A stretch of 64,000 bases of DNA from Nocardia anaemiae NBRC 100462 (lineage in GTDB: Bacteria > Actinomycetota > Actinomycetes > Mycobacteriales > Mycobacteriaceae). The translations under genes were made by a program, and so were the position numbers. The stretch covers positions 62,001 through 126,000 of the forward strand of contig NZ_BDAZ01000017.1 in assembly GCF_001612725.1 (NCBI RefSeq). The letters are read 5' to 3'. Shown here piece by piece: positions 49,140-61,100 of this stretch. The notes beneath the pieces are model-generated. The model was not told the DNA's origin and made no database searches. It worked only from the letters and a program-made list of their open reading frames with translations. Each line of letters starts with the position of its first letter. The first letter of the stretch is position 1.

Positions 49140-52100
49140 TCATCGGTCGGGCGACGGGCGGTCCGGATGTTGCGACCACGGCGTAGCCTTGGGTGGCCGG
49201 GTCGAGCCCGTGGATGGCTCGGGTATCCGAAACCCGCCTCTGGCAACCTCGGCGCGCAGGAGCGCCAACTTCTCGACGTTCGCCGTCCATATCTCGTCGA
49301 CCCCCAGCCCGATCACCGCACGCATCCGACCGGAACCGCCGACGCCCCGGACTGCGAGACGCATTCCCCACTCATGGGTCAGCCACACGAAGTCCTCGGA
49401 CAGTAGCGGGTAAGGCACCGCGACACCGGTAGCACCCCTGCGGCGTGCCTTCTCGAGGAGAGTGTCGATACTCTCCGCCCGGGGTCGCACCGCGCGAGCC
49501 ATCCAACCGAGGGTGCCGCGAATACCCGCGGTGGTCGTCATCAGGGAGTTGATCAAGAGCACGCGGTGACACTCCGGGGCCAGCTCCGCAGCCGCCGTCA
49601 GTACCCGCTGATCGAATGCGTGCATCTCCCCCTGTACACCGTGACCCGCCAACGTGGCGACAACTTCGGCCACTTTCGTCCGGACCTCCTTGTCGGACCA
49701 GCGCGGACCGGCATTCACTTCCACCGCCAGCGTCGCATCCTCGAACGCTGCCGACCGACACACGGCATCGAGACCGGCCACGTCCTCAGCGCCACGGCCG
49801 ACCCGCACGCCGATCGCGTTCACGCCGAGCACGAGCGCGTCCGTGCACGCCGACCCGGAATCCACGAGCCCGTCCGCCCCGAGTTGGACGGCGATCCTCG
49901 GACCTGCCGTTGGTGCAGGCCGCGCTGGCGCGGCGTGCGGCTCAGCATCCGCCGACGTCGCCGCAGGCCCCCAATGCTCACCCACCCCACGCTCGGCCTC
50001 TCGATTGCCGCCGTCGGCGTATCGCCCGCGCTCGCGGTCGATGGGTCGCACGCCCAGCCCGCGGCCAGATCGACGGCGCTCCACCCGAACAAGGGCGTCG
50101 CCGCGTCCGGCAGTGATCTGCGCGACGTTGGCCAGCGCTTCGGTAGGCAGCCCGGTCGCCGGGTCACGATGCAGATAGCCCTGATGCACGGCCTCGGCGC
50201 CCGCGAAGTTCGGTGAGGCGGGGAACTCGGCGCCGATTCGTTGACCGCCGAAGGCCTCGGTGGCCGGATCGATGCCGTGGCCGAGTCGCGGGTTCACGCG
50301 GCTACGCGCGCCGGGCCGGTCCGCGCCGAATATGGTCACCGGATCGCGCCACGACGCGAGGACATAGATATTCTCCGCGCCGATGCCGAACTCCTCAGCA
50401 TGACGAACCGGGCCCGCTCCCGGCGACCCCGCGAGGATTATCGAGGCGACCATGCCAGCGAGCCTGCCGTACCTGCCCGCATAGCATGTCGTAACCGAAC
50501 CGTAGCTGTGCCCGTAGAGCCGGATGGCGAGCCGGTCGGGGGTGGCGGTTCCGGCAAGACGTCTGGTGGCGTGGAATGCCGCGATATCGCACAGCAATCG
50601 ATGGCCGCCGACGCGTGCGCGGTCTCGGAGGGCGGCTTTCGCGAATCCGGTGTTCACCGGCCCGGTCGGCGCGTCGTACCCGATCCAGATGATCGACGCC
50701 AGCTCGAGCGACGGATCGACGCGCAGTGTCTCCTCGTACAGGTTGCGCAACGGCTTGAACTGGTAGGCCAGCGAGGAAGAGGTCGTATTCGTCCCGGGCA
50801 CATGCCAGTTCACCGTCTGCGCGGTGTCCACATTGCCGAGCGCGACGACGGCCTTGCCTTTGCCGTGGAAGGCGGTGGAATCGTAGGACAGCAGATGCAC
50901 CGGAGGACTGCCCACCACTTCGGCGGCCTGCCGGTCCAGCTGTCGCAAGTGATTTCGAATGTGGATCAGGTTGCCGAGCTGTTTCCGCTCGGCGGCGGTG
51001 AGTCCGGTCCGGATCCAATCGAGCATTCCCACCCCGACCGGCCTGCGGGCGATGAACGCGTCCAGATCACGGCGGATCGACAACCGGTTGGCGTGGTCGC
51101 GGATCACGGCGGACAGACCGTCGGCATTACCGATCTGGTGCGGGTAGACCTGGATGAGTGCCCGTTGCGTACTGCTCAGCCCGCCGGGTGCGTCCGGGTC
51201 GCTCAGCGAATCCCACCACTGGCCGTTCTCGGTCGCACGACGTTCTGCGGCGTCAGCGAACAGGTGATCTCCCGGACGTTGCAACGTATCCGCGTCGTCG
51301 AAGCCGCCCGCACGCAGCGCCTCGTCGGCCAGCCGCCGCTGTTCGTCATCGAAACCGTGATCCACCGGCAACGAGCGCCAATGGTTGTTCGCATCGGCGT
51401 GCACGGAACCGGTGCCGTTGTTGTCCGGACGCCCCGGCTCCTCGGAGGAAACGGTCGCCGGATGGGCGCCGCTCGGGGCGGTGGTGCCGCCTGCACCCGG
51501 CTCGTCAGCAGGCAGCCCGTCCTGGGGCGATCGGCTGTGGGATCGATCCGCGGTCACCGAGGAGGATCCTCGACGGCGGCCCCTGGACCGTTCGGCCGAC
51601 GCCGGTGGGTTCTGCCGGTCCATCCAGCCCAAGACCGCGTCCAGACATTCGTCCGCCGTATACGTCTGGGCCGCTGTGGAATTCGCGTGCGGCACTCCGC
51701 TCTGGTCGAAACCGTATTCGTCTACAGCGGACATTCCGGCACTCGTCGCGATCCGCTCCGCGACGTGGCGGACGATGTCGACCGCACGCAAAGCGCGCAC
51801 GGAATCGTCGGGTTCGAACGGGCCGGGCGACGTCTCCGGTCCGAAGCGGTTGACCAGGAGTTGGCGTTCGGCGCTCGTGAGCTGGTCGAGTGCCGTTTGC
51901 AGGTCAGCGGGACTCGCCGCGGCCAGCGCGGTGGCCAACACCGTGTGCGACCGGTCGTGTTGGGCCGCAAGGGCAATCACCCATCGACGAGCGGCGATGA
52001 GCGCCATGCCGCGAATCATCGGTGTATTCGCTCCCGCTCGCAGTCGGCTCAGCGCTGCCCGTTGCTCCGAGCTGAGCCCTTGGACAGCGTGTTCCATCTG

Positions 52101-55100
52101 CTCTTGGCTCGCCGCGGCCAGCAGTTCTCGCGGGTCCGGCTGGTCGGCGCTCGTCAATGCGGCGTACATGGCTGCTCGAAAACGCTCGGACTCGGATTTC
52201 GTGGACGGCAGAACGGCAGAACGGCTCGGCGCCACCCGTTGATTTCTGAGCTTGCGGCGAACACTCGCCAGGTGCGCCCGCACATCGCGCACCGAAAGAT
52301 CGAGCGCCGCAGCTATCTCGTTGTGTGTCATGTCCTGTCGCACTCGAGCGAGTACTTCGGTCTCGCACGCGGTGAGCGGGACCAGGTCCGGCGTGTTGTC
52401 GGCGGGTCGCTCGGGGATCAGGTGCGATGGTTGTTTACGGAGTTGACCATCGGAGTGCGGTTTGTCCCCGCGAGACCACGGCGTCGTCTGGCCCGATACG
52501 GGGCGTCGTGCTGGCTCGTCCTGGTCGTGTGGCTTGCTGCCGATCCCGCCGCTCGGTTTCGGAATCCCCTGGCCCGGTTCCGAATCGCTGCTTCGCGCAG
52601 GTGGCTGATCCGGTTCCGCCCTCGTGGTCCACGGTGTCAGCGATACCGGTTCCTGTTCGCCCGCGGCCACACCCGCGGGGGCGTCCGACTTCGAATCATC
52701 CTCATGCGGCCTGCTACCGATCAGGCCACGCGCACGACCCGGGGCCGGTGGATCATCCTGCAGTGGGAGATCGACCTCGAGGTCCGGCGTGACCCGCGGC
52801 GGACGCCCAGTGGTGACGTACTCGTGGATCGCCCACTGCGGCGAACCGACCGCCACACCATGAATGTCCGCCTCCGCGAACCCGACAGCAAGCGCCTCCT
52901 CATCGTTCAATACCGTCTTGGCTTCGTTACCGAAGGCGTACTGCGGCAGCCGAGCGATCCAGGTCCACCAGTGCTCGTCGACCAGGCCGAGCCTCGACAA
53001 CTGTGAATAGGTCTGCCCCAGCACCTTTCGCAGGTTCTCCGAAAGCCCCTCCTTGGCATCGATCGCGTGGATGAATTCGTGGACGGCGTCGTGGTGGAAC
53101 GGTCTATCGCCGATCGGATTGATCCCGTCCGCACGCGATCGGATACCGAATTCGACAAACGGGGCGGGCCTGGCCGCATGGTGCAGGCTGAAATGAATCC
53201 GCTCGGTTCGACCCGCCGCTGCTACGCGATCTACATGCCAAGACGTTCTGGCACTGGCCTTCGTATCGCCGAGGTAATCGATCCGCAGTTCCCGGATATT
53301 GGTTCGGCCCGGGAATCTGGTGAACATCTCATCCAGCCCACCGAGGATCTCTTCGACGACATGGGCGCGCACCTGCGGATGGTCGAACCCCACCATCGTG
53401 AGATACGGATACTTCAGGTTGAACACCTCGACCAACCGCGCCTTGGCCGCCACATCGTCACTGCGCCATTCGTCGTCGAGCCCCGCACGATGCAACATCT
53501 CCCAGGGGGTGGGCACGGCGTGCCGTTCGATCTGTGCCAGCGCTGCCAAGTACCCGCGGTGCATGTCGAGCAGCACATCTCGGTGTTTCTCGGGAGCCGG
53601 ATAGCTTTCGATCCACGATTCGAGGTAGGTCACCCGCTCGCGAATGTCCTCGACCGCCCACCTCGGCACGGTGTTGTCCAACCACACCTCGCGGCCATCG
53701 ACACGTTTGACGAACTTCGCCGCGAACACGCCGGTCGGCGTGGCGTCGACGTCGGATCGGGCGCGCCCGCCCATCACGTCGTCGTGGGGACCCATACTCC
53801 ACTCTCGCCCGGTCCGATTCGTTCTGGTCACCGCATCGAACAGGCCGAGCAGCACGGCCGAGGACGAGTCCAGAATCTCCGGGGACAAGACATCGAAACT
53901 ATGCCCGGGCCGCCCGTGGGGCGTGAGTTCCCGATAAACGCGGTCGTCTTCCAGATTCAGCATCGCGTGGGCGACCGGAGCACCCATGACAGCGGCGAGC
54001 TTGGCCTGCAATACCTGGATGTCCGCTTTCAGCGGATCGGAATATGTCTCCGCGAACACCCGCAAGCCGTTGCAGAACGTTATCTCCTCGACCCGCAGCC
54101 CCAGCGCATCCTCCACCAAGAACCGTTCCGCGATACCGGAATCCAGACCCGCCAGCACCGACTCCTCGAACCCGGGACCAGCAAACGCACGCTCACCAGG
54201 CGAACCCTCGAACGGCCTGCTGCCGACGAAACCGCGCTCATCACCTCCCACCGGCCGGTTGCCGATCAGACCACCCGGGTTCGGGCTGCCCTCGCCCGAC
54301 TCGGGATCAGCGCTCTGTACCGGCAGCTGATCCTGCTCCGCCCCCGCCTCGGTCCCCGGAGTGAGCGTTGCCGGACCTCGCTCGCTCGCGGCCACCTCCC
54401 CCGATCTCCCCGGATCGAACGCATCGCGCAGCCGCGCAACAGCATCGGCGAAAACCGCACCCGCGGTCGCGACCGGCAACGCCACTCGTTGCGCAACCTC
54501 GGCCAAGGGCACGCCCTCGACCAGATGCAGCATCACCAACCGCTCAGCGGCATCCGGATCAGCCATATCAGCAAGCGCGGCACGAACTGCCGTCGCGAAA
54601 TCGGTATCGGAAGGCCCGATGGCAGCAGCCGGATCGTCCACTCGGTGCACGGTGGGCCGAGTCAGAATCGTCCGCGCCAGCATGACATCGGCCATTTTCA
54701 ATCTTGTCGCGCGGGCAATCTCGGTGTTGTCGGGAGCCGCACCCGCGGCAACCATCCGGTCGATCTGTGCTCTTACGGCGATGACTTTCCGCAGGGTGCG
54801 ATCGTTCAGCTCCGCGAACTGATGCTTGTGGTGGTATCGCCGAATTGCTCTGTTACCGCTGGCCCACGCATGGGGGGCGAACGGCGCGGCGGGGACGTGG
54901 TCGTCGATCGCGCTCAGAATCCCCATCCACGCGGCCTCCCCCGCCTCGTCTCGGGTATCCGGAGACTCACGAAGCGCCAAGGCATTCCGTACCCAGATGA
55001 ACCTCTTGCAGATCTCGTCCCGGACCTCGCGCTCCTCCGGCGAACCCACCCTGCTGACGACATATCGATTGAACAGATCTACTTCATATCGATCACCGGA

Positions 55101-58100
55101 CGGCACGAAACGATCGCGATCGTAGAATCGCTCGACGGCCTCCAGCAATACATCTCCCCCGACACCCAACGCCGCACAGAGCTGCCGAAACTTCCGCAAC
55201 CGTGGACGAAACCGTTGGTTTTCGATCTGGGAAATGGAATCCCGCGGCATCCGCGCTCGGCGCGCAAGCTCGCCCCCCGACATACCTGCGTCATTGCGTA
55301 GCGCCGCAATCCAGCTTCCGGGCGACCCAGGGTCGTGCGCGGCGGGCTCGATATCGAGATTGATATCCGAATAGAAGTGACGGGCGGCGGCCCGCAGCAG
55401 TTCGTCACCGACCCCCAGCACATCGCAGATTCGCCGGAATACCGCGAATGTCGGCCTGTTCCTCCCGGATTCGATTCGGTAGAGATGGCCCTTACCGGAA
55501 CCGATCGCCTTCGCGACCTCGCTCTGGGATATGTCCCGGTCATGTCGCAGCGCCACGAACCAACTGCCGGGCGATGCGGGATCGTGCGCGGCGGGATCGA
55601 GGTCGAGGTTGAGCTCCCGATAGAAATGGCGTGCGGCGGCTGCGAGTACTTCCGGCGCAACTCCCAGTGCCCGGCAGATCCGCAAGAAGACGAACGAATT
55701 CGGAGTGTGTCCGCCCTCGATTCGGCTGACAGATGTTTCCGGTATGCCCGCGATCCGGTCCAACTCGGCTCGAGATATGTCCTGGTCATAGCGCAGTGCC
55801 GCAATCCAACTTCCGGGCAACCCAGGGTCGTGCGCGGCGGGGTCGAGGTCGAACTCGATGTCCCGATAGAACTCGCGAACCGCCTCCGCCAGCACTTGCT
55901 GCTCTACCCCCAGAACTCGCGCAATGCGCAAGAAGAGACCAGGGCGCAGACTCTCCCGGTTGTTCTCGTAGACCCCGATGCGCACGGGATCCACACCGAC
56001 CGCGTGTGCAAGGACCGACTGGGTCATCCCCTTGCTGTTACGAACAGCGCGCACCCAGTCACCGGGCAACCGATGGGCAGCTACACCGGTATCCAGCGGG
56101 ACATCCGAATAGAACTGTCGGACAGCGTCATTCACCGCGTCGTCGTCCAGTCCGAGTGCTCGGCAGATACGTTGAAAGGAGCCGACCCGCGGCTTCCGCT
56201 GCCCGCTCTCGATAGCGGGCAGCGCGCTGTTCGCCAGGCCCGCCGCTTCCGTGAGCTGTTTCCGCGTCATCCCCCGCTCGAGTCGCAACGCCTTGATCCA
56301 CGCACCCCGCGCGGCATCCGAATGCGAATCGTCCTCATGTGGCCTGCTACCGATCAGATCACTCGGACCGCCACTCTCACCCGTCGCACGTTGGTCGTCA
56401 TCTTCGTCCGGCTCGGTATCGTTGCCGCGCGTCGACCGGCCGGACTCCGTCGTCGACACGGCCCACGGTGTCGACAGTGCCGGGTGCGCTTCGCCCGCGG
56501 GGACTTCCGCGGATGGACTGTGGTTGAAACCATCACGCAGCCGCGCAACAGCATCAGCGAGAACCTTGGCCGCGTCCGCAACCGATATCCGCAACCGTTC
56601 GGCGGCATCGGCCAGGGGCACACCCTCCACCAGATGCAGCATCACCAACCGCTCCGCAACACCGGGATCAGCCATATCGGCCAGCGTGGCACGAACCGTC
56701 ACCGCGAAATCGGTGTCGGAAAACTCCGCGGCAGCAGCCGGATCGGCCAAATCCCGAGGAAGCGACCCGTCCGTGCCTCCGGTCGGCATATTCAATTGCA
56801 CGGCGGGCCGAGCCAGAATCTCCCGCGCCAATACGACATCGGCCACCGTGTAATTCACCGCGCGCGCAATCGCCGCATCGTCGTACGGCTCGCCCGCGGC
56901 AATCATCCGGTCGATCTGCGCTCTTACTGTGCTGACTTTCTTCAGGGTGGGGTTGTCGAGATCCGGGAACGCACGCGCGAGACGGTAGCGCAGAATTGCT
57001 CTCTTACCGCCGCCCCAGGCATGGGCGGCGAACGACGCTGAGGGGACGTGGCTATCGATCGCGCTCAGAATCCCCATCCACGCGGCCTGCACCGCCTCAT
57101 CGCGGATATCTGGAGATTCACGACGTGCCAACGCATCCGGGACCCACGCAACCGTGGCGCAAATCTCGTCCCGGATCGTCTTCTCGTCAGGTGAACCCAC
57201 CCGGCTGACCACATATCGATGGAAAAGAGCTACTTCCTCCGGGGCACCGGAACGCTCATAGCGATCCGCATAGAATTGCTCGAGCGCCTCCAGCAGGACA
57301 TCACCACCCACACCCAACGCTCCACAGAGCTGCCGCAATCTCCGCACCGGCGGAAAGCGCGTCCCGAGTTCGACGGCGGAAATGTAGGGTTGGGACATCC
57401 GCGCGCGACGCGCAAGCTCTTTCTGCGTCATCCCGCGCTCGAGTCGCAACTCCTTGATCCAACCACCCAGCAATGTGTGCGGAGGAGGATTGATGTCGAG
57501 CTCCGGATAGAAGTGGCGGGTGGCGGCTCGTAGGAGTTCGTCACCGACCCCGAGCACATCGCAGATCTGCCGGAACAGCGCGAATTCCGGCCTGTTCCTT
57601 CCAGATTCGATATCAGACAGATCCGAGCCGTACCCGATCGCGTTCGCAACCTCGCTTCCGGACATGCCCTGATCGTGTCGCAGCGCCATGAACCAGCTAC
57701 CGGGCAACGCGGGATCATGCGCGGCGGGATCGAGATCGGGATTGACACCTCGATAGAAATGACGAACGGCGGCGGCGAGTACTTCCGGCGCAACTTCCAG
57801 TGCCCGGCAGATCTGAAGGAAGACAATCCAGTTCGGAGTGTGTCCACGCTCGATTCGGCCGACAGATTGTTTCGGTATGCCCGCGGTCCGGGCCAGCTCG
57901 GCCTGAGACATGTCCCGGTCATAGCGCAAGGCGGCAATCCAGCTTCCGGGCAACTCCGCGTCGTGCGCGTCGGGATCGAGAGCGAACTCGATATCCCGAT
58001 AGAACTCGCGAACCGCCTCCGCCAGCGCTTGCTGCCCTACCCCCAGAACTCGGGCGATCCGCAAGAACAGACCAGGCAGCGGGTACACGCCATTCTCTAT

Positions 58101-61100
58101 TTCCGTGACGCTCGTCGGCACAATATCGACCGCACGTGCGAGATCAGCCCTGGTCATACCCTTGCTGTTACGAAGAGCCGCCACCCAGCCACCCAGCGAA
58201 TCATGGGCGGCCACAGCGGTTTCCACGTCCACGTCCCGATAGAACCGCCGGATGGCCTCGGTCACAGCTTCACCATCGAGCCCGAGTGCCCGGCAGAGCT
58301 GCTGAAAGTTGCCGAGCCGTGGCGTCGACTTCCCGCTCTCGATCATGGACAGCGCGCTATTCGTCAGGCCCACAGCTTGCGCAAGCTGTTTCTGCGTCAT
58401 CCCCCGCTCGAGCCGCAACGCCTTGATCCACGCACCCCGCGCGGCATCCAGCTGCGCATCGGGCTCATGTGGCCTGCTGCCGATCAGCCCACCGGGGCCG
58501 CCCGAATCCGGATGATCCTCATGCGGCGGGAGATCGACCTCGAGATCCGCCGTGACCCGCGGCGGCCGACCGGTGGTCACGTACTCATGAATCGCCCACT
58601 GCGGCGACCCGGCCGCCGCGCTGTGAATGTCGGCCTCGGCGAACCCGACAGCGAGCGCCTCCACATCATCGAGAACCGTCTTGGCTTCGTTGACGAAGGC
58701 GTATCTCGGCAGTCGAGTGAGCCAGGTCCACCAGGACTCCTCGATCAGTCCGTCATCGGACAGCTGTCCCCAGGTCTGCGACAACATCCGTTGCAAATTC
58801 TTCGACAGCCCCTCCACGGCATCGATCGCGTGCACGAACTCGTGCACGGCGTTGTGGTGAAATGGCCTGTCGCCGACCGGGTTCAAGCCGAATTCGAGAA
58901 ACCGGATTCCGCGTTTCACAGTCTGTGCCGGGTTGGCCGCATCGCGCAGGCTGAACCGCATACTCAGCGTCCGGCCCGCCGCTGCGGGGTCCGCATAGTT
59001 GTGCGTTCTGGGGCTGTTGGCCTCCCAGTCGGTGTAATCGATCCGCAGTTCGCGGATATTGGTCCGGCCCGGGAACCTGGTGAACATCTCATCCAGCCCG
59101 CCCAGGATCTCCGCGACGACATCGGCGGGCACGTCCGGATGATCGAACCCCACCACCGCGACGTGCGGATAGTCCAGAGCGAACACTTCGACCAACCGCG
59201 CCTTGGCCTGCGCTTGCGCATCGAGCCCGGCGCGATGCGCTCGCTCGCCGAAGGTATGCACGGCATGCCGTTCGACCTGCGTCAGCGCGGCCATGTATGC
59301 ACCGTGGATATCGAGCAGTGCCGCTCGGTGTTTCTCGGGCATCGGAAAATTCGAGATCCAGGTATCGAGGTGCGACACCTGCTCCCGGATGGCCGCGACC
59401 TCCCACGTCGGCATGGCGTGGTCCAACCACACCGGACGACCGTCGATACGCCGCACGAACGACGACGCGAACACACCGGTATGGCTGGCGTCGACATCGG
59501 ATCCGGAACGTCCGGCCATCACCTCGTTGTCGGCCATACTCCACTCGCGCGCCGTCCGGTGCGTCCCGGTCACCGCATCGAATAGGCCGAGCCGCAGGGC
59601 CGAGTCCGAGGCCAGAACCTCCGGGTCCACAACCTCGACGCTGTCCCCGGGCCGCCCAGGGGTGAGTTCCCGATAAACGCGGTCGTCCTCGATGTTGAGC
59701 ATCGCGTGGGCGACCGGAGCACCCATGATGATGGCGACCTTGGTCTGCAATACCTGCACCAGCGCGTCCATCGGATCGGCATACGTCTCCTTGAACACCC
59801 GCACGCCGTTGTCGAACGTCAACTCCTCGACCCGCACCCCCCGCGCATCCTCGACCGGGAACCGTTCCGCGATACCGGATTCCAGGCCCGCAAGCACCAA
59901 CTCCTCGAACTCCGGACCAGCAAAGGCACGCTCATCAGGCGAATCCTCGAACGGCCTGTTGCCGATCAGTCCACCGGGACTATCGTTGCGGCCGATCTGA
60001 TCATCCGGTGCCCATGCGTCACCGGTATCGGCCGTCATACTTTTCGCGAGTTTGCGCGCGCTGGCCGGGGTTGCTCCTGCCCGGTGGAGGCGGGCGAGGA
60101 TATCGGGGAGGGGGCGGCTCGTCTTGGTCCACTTGCCTTGGATGTTGTGGATGAGCTGTCGAGTGGCGGTTGCGGCGGCACTATCGATGGCTGCGCGTAT
60201 GTCGGCTCGGCCGACGAACTCCCTGGCCTGCTGCTCGGCCTCCTCGGGTGGCAGGTCAGCCAAAGCGGTCCGGCGCTGCGTTTGAAAGGCTGCCTGTTGT
60301 TTTTGTCGATATTCCTCGTAGCACGACATGACGAATCGTTTCGCGTCCCGTGTGATGTCCGGACTCGATTCGACTCGGTGGATCAAGGCGAATGCGTGCT
60401 GCAGGTTCCGCGCGTTCGCCGTATTCGCTTCTGCCAGATATAGATCGGCGAGAGTGCCGGGAAGACTGACCTGTACACGGTCGGCATAATGGGCCATATC
60501 GCTGACGAGTGTGGCGGCCCTGCGAGCGGCCGCGGCGTCGATGGCATGGCGCATCTCAGCGCTGCCCATGTATTCCCTACCGGCCTGCTCGGCCTCCTCG
60601 GCTGTCATCCCGAGTTCGTTCACCAGGGCGGTCGAGCGCCGCTCCCGTAGTGCCGCTTCCTCTTGCTGTCGGTATTCCTCGTAGCACTTCGTCACGAAAC
60701 GCTGTGCGTCCCGCGTGATCTCGGGACTGCTCTGGAAGCTGTCGACCACGGCGAGGGCCAGGTGAAGGACCTCCGGTGCGGCCGAAGCCTCGTGTTCCTG
60801 CCGGGTTTCGAGTGTGGGCTCGACCGGGTCGGGGATGTCGTGCGGGTGGCCGCCGATGCGGGCGGGTTCGGCCGACGGGGGAATGTCCGACTTGTCGAGC
60901 GGGTCCGCGTCGGTCCTCGACGGCAGATCAGCTGGGCCCTCGCCATCGACCGGCCAGCCCGGCTGTATCGCGTTGATTTCCTGCACCAGTTCCGCACTGA
61001 CCTCAGCCTCCTGGGATCGGGGCGGGGTTTCGGTGACGAGTGCGTCGCGGTGCGAACTGCCGACGAGGTTGCCATCGACGTCGAATTCGATGGTCTCGAA

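Noticed and set aside
50241..55301. plus-strand frames of 921 and 744 codons
   Set aside because: They mirror the giant gene, share no domains with known proteins and overlap each other.
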